Source: Kutzneria kofuensis (GTDB lineage Bacteria > Actinomycetota > Actinomycetes > Mycobacteriales > Pseudonocardiaceae). From it: a stretch of DNA of 64,000 nucleotides. Each line of letters opens with the position of its first letter. Positions within the stretch are counted from its first letter, which is position 1. A program made the translations under genes and the position numbers. The notes below the pieces were generated by a model, which searched no databases, had not been told where the DNA came from, and worked only from the letters and a program-made list of their open reading frames with translations. Of this stretch, positions 34,864-46,800 are shown one piece after another. The stretch covers positions 8,186,038-8,250,037 of the forward strand of contig NZ_JACHIR010000001.1 of assembly GCF_014203355.1 (NCBI RefSeq), in the 5' to 3' direction.

Positions 34864-37800
34864 TCGGCGCGTTCGACCACGGCGGTGGTTCGCATCCGGA
34901 CGTGCCCAGGGTGGAGGTGCCGGACGTCAAATCGCTGCCGAAGGTGGACTTCTCGGGGTCGTTGCCGAAGCTGGAGTCGCCGGCGCCGCACGCGACCACG
35001 CCCATGCGCACCAGCGACGGCAAGCCCGCAGGAACGGCGTTCAGCCAGTCCCCGACGACGACCACCGGTGACACAGCGCGGACTGGTGATGCGGCGCGCA
35101 CCGGGGACTCGGGTCGGGCGGCCGAGCAGAAGACCGCGACGGGGAGCACTTCCCCGACCACGACCGAGGCGAGCGGCTCCGCTGGTGGCCGGGCGGGCGC
35201 GTCGAGCCAGGGCGGGAGTGCCGCGAGTCGGCCGGGTGTGTCGACGGAGTCCGGCGGTGGTCGGCAGGGGGCGTCGGGTCAGAGTGGGAGTTCCGCGAGT
35301 CGGCCGAGCGTGTCCACCGAGTCCAGCGGGCGGCAGGGCACGTCCGGCGCGGCGGAGGTCCAGACCGAGTCGGACGGCCGGCACGGTGGCGCCGCCACGG
35401 AGTCGGGAAGCACGAGTTCGGGCACCGCGACGGCGCAGGCCGGTCACTCGGGCGGCCGGCCGAGCACCTCGCCGAGCCCCGACCGCAGGGGCGCTCAGGA
35501 CCGCGGCCCGGACCGGGCGACGTCCGAACCGCGCAGCACCGAGTCGGCCAGTGACGGTTCTCCGCACACGGGCAAGGCTCCGGAGCAGACCGATAACCGC
35601 TCCGCACAAGGGGACAATGCCCCGGAACAGACCACGTCGCCGGTCGGCCGGGAGCAGCAGACCTCTCCGTCGCCCGCGTCCACCGCTCGTGGGGCGGCGG
35701 CTCGTCCCGACGTCTTCACCACCGGCGACGCGCCCCGCGGCGACACCCAAGCGCCGACGGCGACCGGGGACCGTGGCGCTGCGCCGGCCCGCGGCGTCTC
35801 CGACCCGCGCACCGAGACCCCCACGCCCACCCGTGGCAGTGACGACATCCGGACCAGTTCGGGCCCCAACACGCCCGCCGCCGCACCCAGGACCGGATCC
35901 GGAGCCGCCGACGGCGGCAACCGGGTCACGACAACGTCCACATCGGACATCCGGCCCGCGGGAGGCGGCGACGCGCAGACACCGAACCGGAACACTGCCG
36001 ATGCACCGGCGCCGAATCGCGGCGATCAACCGCCCACACCGACCGCCGACCGGTCCAGGCCCCTCGACCCCGCCGTGCCGAACCGCACTTCCGCCGACCC
36101 CAGGGCGGCCGACCACACACCAGCCACCACGGACTCCGCGTCGCGGGATCCGGGGCAGCAACGCCCCACCACGACCAGCCCCGATACGAGCAAGGCCGCC
36201 GGCCAGACCGATGGCACGGCAGTCGTCAGGCCGGACCTAAGTGCCTCCGGTGACCGCGGCACTGCCGGCGACCGCACGGGAGCCACTGACCCGACCACGG
36301 CTCCGAGGGCCACTGACCCGACGGCTATGGCCTCGAGGGCGACGGACTCGGCAACCGCAGACCCGCGGGCTACGGGCCCGACGGCCACGACCGCCCGGCC
36401 CGACACTTCCGCCGGCGGGCCCTCCTCGTCCACTGTGGACCGCTCCCCGGTGTCCACCACGTCGGCAGCCACCGACCGGCCCGGCATCACCTCGGCGGAT
36501 CGTTCGGCAACGCCTTCACGCGACGATCGGCCCGCCGACACGTCCCGTTCCGCGGACACCGACGGCGGCCGCCCGCAGACCGAGTCGGGTCCGGCGGCCG
36601 GCGGAGACCGGCCCGACCCGGAGCGAAACGGCGACGGTCCGCCGCCGGACAGCCACGTTCCCGAGGACGAGGAGATCGACCTGCCGGACGTCCCGGCCAT
36701 GACGCCGTTGGAGCGGTTGACCGGTTTGCCGGATCCGTCGTCGGCTTCGCCGCTCGGCGACGTCGTGTCGGCCCCGGACGAGCGGATTTCCCTGCTGCAG
36801 CCTCAGGTGCAGACCCGGGTCAACGAGCTGACCGCCATCGCGCGGGGGGCTGGGCTGCCGGAGAGCCAGTGGCACAATGTGGCCGAGTCGGCCCGTGCGG
36901 CGGCCCGACAGGGCGAGTGGGGGCATACCGCCGCACGACTCGACGAACTCCGCGCGGCTGTGGGGAGCGGGGTGCTCGATCGGCGTCTTGAGGATTTCCG
37001 GAACCACGCGCGGGGCGGGTTCGAGCGTCTGCGCGATCTGGGGGTCCGTGAAGACACGTGGCAGGCCAAGGTGGACGCCGTCGAGCAGGCCCAGCGGAAG
37101 GGCCAGCCGGCGTTGGTGGACAGTGCGCTCCGGGAGTACACCGCGTTCATCGAGCGGCATCTCCCGGCGGAGTTGCTCACCGGGGACGACGCCCCCCGGT
37201 CCTACGACGCCCTGGTGGAACAGCTCCGCCGGGAGCTGGTCACGGTCTCCGACCCGCAGGAACGCGAACGTCTGCAGCACGACCTGGACGAGCACCAGCG
37301 GTTGCACGAGGCCCTGGACCGGTTGGCACGGTCCGATCCCGAGGCGGCGCACCAGCGGCGACGGTTCATCGAGCAGCAGGAAGAGGCGCGGTCCGCGGAG
37401 GAGGCAGCGCAGGCCCGACAGGCGCTGGCCGACGGCGACGGGGACCGCGAGCGGGGGCGCAGCCTCGACGACGTGCGCGCGGGCAAGGCCGAGGCGGACC
37501 GGGAACGCAGGTTCGCCGCGTTGCTCAGCTCGATGGCGGACGACCCGCGCGGGACGGAACTGCGGCAGCGGCTCGACGCCGCGGCGACCGAGCAGGAGCG
37601 GGCGCAGGCGCTGCGCGAGTGGGCCGAACACAACCGGTTGACGTCGGAGGAGCGGCTGTTCAACGACTTGCTGACGTCGGTTCCACGTTCGGGCGACGCG
37701 GAGCTGGAAGCGCAGCGGGCGCACCTGCACCGGCTGTCCGAGAACGCCACAACGCCGGAGGAGGCGCGAGCGGCGGACCAGGCACGCCGGGAACTCGACG

Positions 37801-40800
37801 ACCGGCTGATGCGTCAGCGGGAGGAGCAGCGCGCCGCGAGGCTGCGTGCCGAAGCGGATGCCCATGCGAAGGCGGCGGACGACGACCTGCGCCAACGGAT
37901 CAACCGGATGAACGGCGGGATCCCGCATGATCCGCATGAGGCCGAGTTGCGGCAGCGGCTCGACGCCGCGACGACCGAGCAGGAGCGGGCGCAGGCGCTG
38001 CGCGAGTTGGTCCAGCACAAGCAGGCGGCATTGCAGCATCGGGTCAACAGCGCGACCACGGAACGGGAGCGCGCCGAAGCGTTCGCCGAACAGGCCAAGT
38101 TCAACGACTGGACGCCGCTGGAGCGGCGGCTGGCCAAGGCACACATGGGTGATGTGCCCGAGGCGGACCCGCACCGCGCGCGTCTGCAGCACGAGGCCGA
38201 AAACGCCAGGACGCCCGAGGAGGAGCGCCGCGCGGTCCAGGCGCTCACCGAGTACCTGAACCGTCAGTCTCTTGATCCGGAGCGGTTGGCGGAGGAGCAG
38301 CGGCGGCTGGAGGAGCGGCTGGTTGCCGGGCCGCCGCTCCCCGAGGACCTGCACGAGCGGTTCGAAGCGTTGCGATCGCGTGACGACGGGGCGCACCTGG
38401 ATCCGCATGAGGCCGAGCTGATGCGCAGGAGCGAGGCCGCCGACAGCCCGGAAGCGGCTCGCGGGCCCGATCAGGCCCTCCGGGACTACCGTCGCGCCAG
38501 GGAGCAGCAACAGCAGGCGCGGGAGCAGGAGCGGCTCGCGCAGGTCCACAAGCACGAGCAGGAAGTCGCCGATCTTCGGGACAAGTTGGCGCGGGAGCGG
38601 CGGACTGGTGCGGTGGACCACGCCGCGAAGACCCAGCAGCGGTTGGAACGGGCACAGGAGCGCTTGGCCGCAGCCCGCGACACCAACGACAACATGGCCG
38701 CGCTGCGACACGAGCTGCGGCAACAGGTCGAAAAGCCGGAATCCGACGGCCGACTCGACCGGCTGGTCCAGCGGGGCCGTTCCTCGCACGTCGAGCAGGA
38801 GCTGGAGCGACGACGGGAGGAACAGGAGTTTCTGCGCCTGGATCCGGTCGAGCCGGCGCCGCACGAACGTGGCGACGTGTCGAACGCCGCCGACTCCGAG
38901 CCTCACGTCGGCGATCGGCCGTCCGACGAACTCGGCGACAAGATCGCGGCCGGGATCAAGGACGCGCTCGACGCGCACAAGGCCCCGTCGGCACGTCACA
39001 GCGATGGGGCCGGTTCGCCACACCGGGAAGCGCCGCCGCACACCGCGGAGCCCGGCTCGGAGGTCGCTCAGCTTCAGGCCGAACGCCCCCGCTCAGCCGA
39101 GTCCACTGAGGACATCGACGCCCTGCCGTCCGCCACCGGTCCGCGGGTTGACAAAGCCACGATGCACTTGCGGGTTCCGGATGTCACGGATCTCGACCGG
39201 GCGTTGTCCGATCCTGACCACCACGACGCGGTCGTGGATTCCGCCGCTGACTCGCCGGCGCGGCACGACGTGCCCACGGAACTGGTGGGACAGTGGCCGC
39301 ACGCCGAGACCCACACTCCAGGCCTGTCCGGCGCGAAGCCGGAGGAGCAGGTCGCTGCCGACCTGCCGCACACGCCTGCTTCCCACGTGGCCGCCGAGGC
39401 GCTGGGTGGAGACGTGCTACAGCGGTTCGAGGCGTTGCGTGCGGGTGGGGATCAAGAGCGGGCGGAGGTTCGGTCGCCGGAGGAGGTTGCGGCGGATCGG
39501 GCCTTCGACGAGGAGATGCATCGGCGGCTGGCGGCGTTGCGTGAGGAGCCGGTCACCGGGGACGAAGCGCCTGCGGAGCATGTCGCGGCGCGCGCGGACG
39601 ACAACCACGGCTTCGCGCCTGATCCCGAACTCGCCCGGTTCGCGGACCGCGAGTTCGGCAAACTGGACGAGCGGACGGCGGCGGGGTTGTGGGGCGAGGC
39701 GACGCAGATCATCGCCCGGCACACCCCCTTCGACCTGACCATCGGCCGGCCCGGCGGCGGCATGCGGGAGCGCAGCCCGGAGCAGTTCTGGGCGACGATG
39801 CGGGTGGCGCAGGTGCTGCACCGGCACACAGGCGCGGCGGATCGGTTCGAACAGGCGATCGCCGCGGCCAGGGACGTGGCGCACAAGGGCGGCGCCGACC
39901 TGGGGCGGGTGACCGTGCCGCACCCGTCGGAACCCCAGCCGCAGCAGGCCTCCCACGAGCCGGAGGCCGGGCAGCGCGGCCACACGCCGCAGGAGCACCC
40001 GCACGGGCCGGAGCACGCGCCCCAGCCCTCGTCCGAGCACCAGCCCCCGTCCGAGCACCGGCCGCCGGACAGTGGGCCGCCTTCCCCCGTGGACTGGGCC
40101 GAACGCGCCCGGGCCGAGCGCCCGAAGGTCGACGGCGACATCAACGGCGAGCCGATCCGCCGGGCCATCCTCGACCTGCTCCACCTGCGGGACCGACCGG
40201 TGGACGAGGTGCGCGAGTCGATCGTCCGGACGAAGTTCTCCGACGAGAACCTGAAGGCGATGTTCCACCGGGCGGTCGACGGCGGTTTCGTGGTCGATCT
40301 GGGTTCGAGCTCCCGGAGCGGGCCGCAGATCCGGCTGGAGGTGAGCAGCCTCGGCACGCCGATCCACGAGACCCGGGCCAAGGGCGACTTCACCGGCGAG
40401 CACAGCCCGGAGGAGTCCAGGACAGCGCTCGCCAACACTCGGAGCAGCGTCTTCACCGAGGCCCGGAACCTGCGCGTCCCGGTGCTGTTCGCGGCGGTCA
40501 ACGCCAAGGTCGCGGGCCTGTTCAACGCCCGCGGCGCCGACCTGAAGTCGACGGTCACGCACAAGTCGACGACGAAGGTCACCGAGACCGGGGTGCCGGG
40601 CACGCGGGCCACGCATGACGTGATGTTCCGGGTGAACGTCCGCAAGCCGCGGACGTGGCCGTGGACGAAGGATCGGACCTTCGGCGACGTCGTGCCGGTC
40701 GAGACGACGCTGCTGTGGCCGGACACGCACGAGCCGCTGTCGGAGCCGGTCGGGACCGCGCCGCTGGAACGCCCCCAGGACATCGTGCACGCGGAGTTCT

Positions 40801-43800
40801 CCGGACTGGGCGACGTCTACCGGCGGCTCGAACAGGATCACGGGTTCCCGCCGAGCTCGCAGGGCGCGCGCCGGCTGCGGGACTGGCTGCACAGCCTGCC
40901 GGCGACGGCCCCGGAACTGCTGGGCGGCAAACCGGCCCGCGCGTCGTTCAAGTTCCCAGGCATCCGGGACCGGATCGAGGTGATCGTCGCCGTCGCCGAC
41001 ACGCAGGCCACGCACGCCACGGTGGACCACACGGGCACCATCGAGCACGTCCGGGAGAGCACCACCGAACGGGACGCCGGCACGTCCCTGACCCGCCGCT
41101 GGGGTGGCGGCGTGGGCGTCGCCTTCGGGGACATCACCCAGACACACGTCGGTGGCGGCATCGGCCCGATCGTCCTCGGGTACGGCATGACCAAGGTCGA
41201 GACCCGCAACGTCGAGAAGACCGTGCACCAGGTGACGGACAAGTACCAGGGCCCGGTTCAGCGCCAGCGGGTGCGGTTCGACTTCGTCGTCAAGGTCGGT
41301 GAATCGGATCCGGCATTCCGCGTGGGTGGCGCGGCGACCGTCTGGCGCAAGCCGGAGGACGCCGTGAGCCAGGAGCCGCCGGCCACGCCCGACCCCGCCA
41401 CCCACCCCAGCCACGAGCCGCTCACGCTGCCGTCCACCGTGGACGCTGAGAGGTTGCTGGACCGGGTTGACGCCGTGCGCCGCCTGCCGGAGGAGACGAT
41501 CAGCCACCTCGTGGGGTCGACGTTGCACCGGCTTTCCCGCGAAGGGCTGGTGAAGGCGAAGCGGTTGCCGAAGATCGAGCAGCGGCTCCGCCGGTTCCTG
41601 GCGGACTACGCGGACGAGCTGGCGCGCGGTGGCGACGGTGCGCGGTTCCCGCTGAGTTCCTGGCACAAGAACGCGCCGGACGTGTTCGTGCGGGTACGGC
41701 CGGACGTGACCCGGCCGGAGTACCTCGGTGCGACGGGGGAGAGCCGCAGCGCCAAGGTCGGTGGCGGGCACCAGGACGCGGTGCAGATCACCAAGGGCAC
41801 CGACATCTCGGCCGGCATCACGGCATTCATCTACGACAACGAGTCGGTTCCCGCGCACGACGTGCACGGCAAGCCGACGACGAAGGCCGTCGACTCGGTC
41901 GGATCGTCGCCTGGCATCGCGTACAAGGGCAATGTCCGTGAGGTCACGGACATCAAGCACGAAGCGGGCCGCGTGCACGAGCTCGCCGCCGACGGGCCGC
42001 TGCACCGGGTGCGATTCCCGGCGGAGTTCGAGGTCAGGGTCGGCGGCCGGTGGGCGCATCCCGGCAAGGCGCTGAACGGCGGCGGCTTGTTCAGCGGCCA
42101 CGTCGAGGTCGTCGCCCAGGAACGTGCGGCGCCCGTCGCCGGGCACGACGAGATCCGGCCGGAAGGACCGCCGCAGTGGCATGACGGGCCGGCGCCGGAG
42201 TTCGCGCACCGGCCGGCCTACCTGCCGCCCGGCTTCCAGATCGACTCGCTGAAGCCGGTTCCCGAACTGTTGCCGACGGTCACGAAGATGATCGACGCGC
42301 CGCCGACGTCCCGGTTCGCCGGCTGGTTCCGGCGGCCGCTCGTGGGCAGCAGCCCGGCCCGTTTCGACGAGCACAAGGGCGCGGGCGTGTGGGGTCGTGA
42401 GCCGCATGTGCCGGACGAGCGCAACGCCGCCCGCGACGCCCTGGAGACCTTCACGAGCATCCCGGCCCGGCTGGCCCGGTTCGAGCGCTCCGCGCTCTAC
42501 CAGGACACCGCGATGCTCAGGAGTCACAACCGTGCCGGCCTGGCCGGCAGCCGGGAGCGGGTGGCGCGGGTCGACCTGGCCACCCACCTGGCCAACCCGA
42601 AGATCCTCGGTGTCGACGAGACGCACCGGTTCGCCGTCACCGACACGACGGGATCCGATCAGGGCGTCACCCACGCCGACGGCTGGGGCGTGAAGGTCAA
42701 GGCCGACGTCTGGGACGCCGTGCCGCTGTCCAAGGTGACGAACCCGCTGTTCAGCATCGGCGGCTCGGCCGGATACGTGCATGCCGAGGAGCACGCGCGG
42801 GGCCTGGGGCTGACGGAGTCGGCGACACGGACGCGGACCGAGCGGGGCTATCTCGTCCGCTTCGACGCGACGTACGGCGTGCGGGCCGAGTCGCGGCACG
42901 CGGTGAACGTGTTCGGGGCGGAGTTCGACTGGAAGGCGCAGGCGCGTGCCGGTGAGAAGTGGGTGCACGTGCCGGAGGCGGCGACGGTGTGGATCCCGGC
43001 GGGGGAGATCCACCGGATCGGTCACCTGCCGGACGATGACCTGAGCAAGCTGGCGCCCGAGGATGCCGCCCGCTACCACCGCGAGCACCCGCACAACAAC
43101 GGCGAAGACCAACCGGACCGGACCGTGCGAGATGGTGACGACACGGCACACCAGGAACCGGAGCCGGTGCGTGCGCCGGCGGACACCGGGCACGGCACCG
43201 GCCGGGTGGAGGTGTACCGGCCCGAGGCCGGCGTCGAACTGCTGACGCAGGTCGGCGCGCGCCTCAAGGAGTGGACCCGGCGGCACGAGGGGTCGCCACG
43301 TCCGGACCTTCTCGGCCTGGTCAAGCAAGCGCTGACCCGGACGGCCCAGCCGAGCCGCCGGGAGCTGGAGTTCGGCCCGCTCAACGAGCGGCTGGTCCGC
43401 GACGTCCTCGGCCCGAACCTGACGGGCGCCGAGTTCAGCGCGTTCGTGCGGGACATGCTGGGCGGCGGACGGTCGGTCTTCCTCGAGGGCCAGACCGCGT
43501 ACGGCAAGGTCGAGCAGCTGGTGGTGTTGCGCGCCAAGCTCGGCCTGGGTGAGTACCACCGCACCGTCCGTGGAGCCGAGGACAAGGTCAGTTCCGCGGC
43601 CGCCGAGAAGTCGGGCATGAAGGTCACCGACGGTGTCGCCACCGACTTCGCGGTCGGCGTCCTGGCCGCCACCGGTCCGTCGGGCCGGCCCGGCACCACA
43701 GAGGCCGGCTATTTCGCCGGCGGTTACGGGTTCAAGGCCGAGGCCGCGCACAGCAGCGAGCGCACGCACAAGTTGGAGTTCAGCGACCAGGCCGACCACG

Positions 43801-46800
43801 CGGAGTTCCTGCACGACCTGCACATCGAGATGGACGTGTACCCCTACGCGCGGTCCGGGCACTACCGGAAGTACCTGCCGTGGGCGCGGCGGCTGGCGGA
43901 GCACGAGCACACCGTGTTCGACCTGCCCGGGGCTGTGCGGTCGTCGGTGCCCCTCCACGAGACGATTCCGGCGGACGGCCGCCCGCAACCGCCGATCGGC
44001 CACGCGGACGGTTCCCTGCGCGACTGGCAGCGTGACCAGGACGTGCCCCGCGGGTTCAGCGACGAGGCCACGGTGCACGTGCGTCCGTTCGACGCGCCCC
44101 AGCTGTTCGACGCCCTCGGCGATCTGGGTGACGGACGTGGCGGTCGGCCGATGCTGCACCCGCGGGCGATGCTCGAGTTGCGGTCGGCCACCTCGTCGCT
44201 GCCGCTGCGGCGGCACCTGCCGGACCTGCTGTCCGACGGCGGCCACGTGGTGCACGTCGCCGGCGACGCCATCGAGAGCGTGAAGATCACCGCGGACGTG
44301 GTGAAACGCGAACTCGTCCGGGTCATCGACCAACCGCTGCGGCCCGAGGTGAACGAGAAGGTGGCGGCCAAGGTCGGCGGCACGCACAAGGCGGAGATCG
44401 GGCCGGCCGTGTTCGCCAACGTCACCGCGGTGCCGATCGAGGACACGCAGCAGCGCGGCAACACGATGGTCGCCGACGTCTACGACAACTGGCGTGACAT
44501 CGAGCGGTCGCACGGCAACGAGGTGTCGGGCACCCAGGAGGTTCCGAGGGACGGCGCGGGACAGTCCACTTCGGAGCAGGACAACCGGCACTACGTGGTC
44601 CGCCTGACTCCACAGTGGACGATCGAGCCGCGTTACCGGGGCAGTCGCGCGCCGGAGGGCTGGCACGCCCCGGTGCACACCGAGCCCGACCGGCCGATCA
44701 CCGTCAGGACGGACCGGCGCGGGTTGGCGGACCTGGGCCTGGCCCACCTCCTCGACGAGCCGGCCCCAGCCGAGCATGCTCCCGAGAGCACGCACGACCG
44801 GCCGCGGGCCACGACGCTCGGCGACTTCCTGGGGTCCCGGCCGGCCGCGCCCGCGGCGACCGAGCATGTCGAGGTCGAGCGACCGAGTACGGAGCCGGAG
44901 CGCGCGGACGGCGAGCCGTCGGCGGCGGCCGGCCAGGCGCTGGCCCAGCACGAGCGGCGGGTTCGAGAGGCGCGACGCCAAGCGCGGGATGCGCGCCGGG
45001 CTCTGCCGACCGTTGCGGAGGTCGATGAGAGCCGGCTCGCCGACCAGTCGCGAGCGGACCTGATGGACGCGGAACGGCCGTTCGACTCGGCCGAGCCGCC
45101 GCCGGCGGCGGACCATCGGACCGACCTGCTGCCCGCGCTCGATGCGATTCCCGAGGTGGCCCCGGTGCGGGACGTGCCGCTGACCGGGCTGGAGATCGAC
45201 GGGTTGCGGTTGCGGGAGAGCGCGACCGAGGACTTGCCGGACGGGTCACATTTCGAGGTGGTCGACGAGGGCGGTGTGCCACTGCCCGACGTGACGGTGT
45301 CGCCGCGGGAGCATGGTCGATTCGTCGTCACCGGGCTCGGGGTGGGTGCGCTGGACATCGGCCGGAACGGCCGGTTCCTGTTCCGGTCGGTGGAGTTGCC
45401 GGGCACGGACCGGGTGGTGCGGTTCGAGACGCCGACGGGGGTTGCGGGCCCGCGGTTGGCGGAGTCGGACGGGCTGCCGACCGGCCAGAGTTCCGCGGAG
45501 TTCGTGCCCACCGAGAACGGCGGGCTGGTCGTGCGGATGCCCGGGCTGGACGGGGGCGAGTGGCACTTTGACGCCGAGGGCCGGTTGCGGCGGCACGAGT
45601 TGCCGCTGATCGGCGACGATCTCGGTCAGCTGGCCGGGTTGTCGCTCCGGATCGAGCACGATCCGGCCGGCGGCGTGACCCGGTCCGTCGCCGGCGGCGT
45701 GGGGGCCGGCTTCGCCTTCCGGGTGGAGCCGTTGCCGGCGGCGCCGGCCGGCGAGCTGGGCGACGGCTTCACGGTGGTCGACCGGCACGACGGCCGGGCC
45801 TTCCACTTCGACGCCGACCGGCGGCTGCGGTCGGTCGACCTGCCGCCCGACCAGCAGGTGGAACCCGAGCACTCGACCGAGACCCGTTCCGAGGCACACG
45901 ACTCCACCGCGCACGACGACTGGGACACCGAGGACGAGGAACTGCTGGCGGCGGAGGCCGAGGACGAGCTGGCGCCGCTTCGCTCCACCCCGGTCGAAGC
46001 CCCGCACCCCGACGAGGAACGGCCGACGTTGCCGAACGCGGTCGCCGGCGGCCAGCCGCGGGCGATCTACCGTGACGCGACGTACTTCCCGAAGGCGCAG
46101 GAGTTCGAGGCGCGGCTGGGAGCGTTCGCCTTCGATCATCCTCGGGCGCTGCGGGCGGCACGGCACGGCGTGTCCCGGCTGTTCGACGTGCTGGCCGAGG
46201 CCTTCCCGGAGCACGGGCGCGAGGAGGTCGCGAAGGTCTTCTTCAAGGACGACCCGAGTTCGGCGGGGCAGGTCGGCGAGCGCGACGCCGGGCCGGCGGA
46301 CCTTCAGGAGTTGTTGGAGCGGGGCAATGTCCGTGAGTTGATGACCGCGTTCTTCAACGCGGCGTTCTTCAAGGACTCGCCGTTGACGCTGAAGGCGTTG
46401 CTGTCGGAGATCGCGGAGCACCGCGACTGGACGAGGGCCGAGCGACTGGGCCTGAACGTCCCGGCGTTGCGGCGGCAGGCCGCGTTCCTGCGGGGCGGCA
46501 CACGGTCGCGGATCCACGCGGTGCTCGGCCTGGTCGCTCCGGGCCGGGCCGGGGCGTTCGACAAGGACTTCTTCTCCATCGGCAACGTGGTGGCGCAGTC
46601 GGGGGCATGGAAGCGCGAGGTGGCCAAGTACTGGGGCCGGGTCCGGCGCTGGCGGCCGGAGGACGAGCGGCTGGCCGGGCACATCGCCCGGACCCCGGGC
46701 GAGTGGGCCCGGCTCGGGATCGGGCTCAGCGAGCGGGAGCGGGAGTTCCTGGCCGCCAACCCGGTCGCCTTGCAGGTCATGGGTTTCCGGACGGAGTCGG

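Noticed and set aside
34885-36700. Arg/Pro-rich + strand frames (34885-36240, 36241-36702)
   Set aside because: They are out-of-frame readings of the Pro/Ser/Thr linker of the giant gene, with no starts or motifs of their own.
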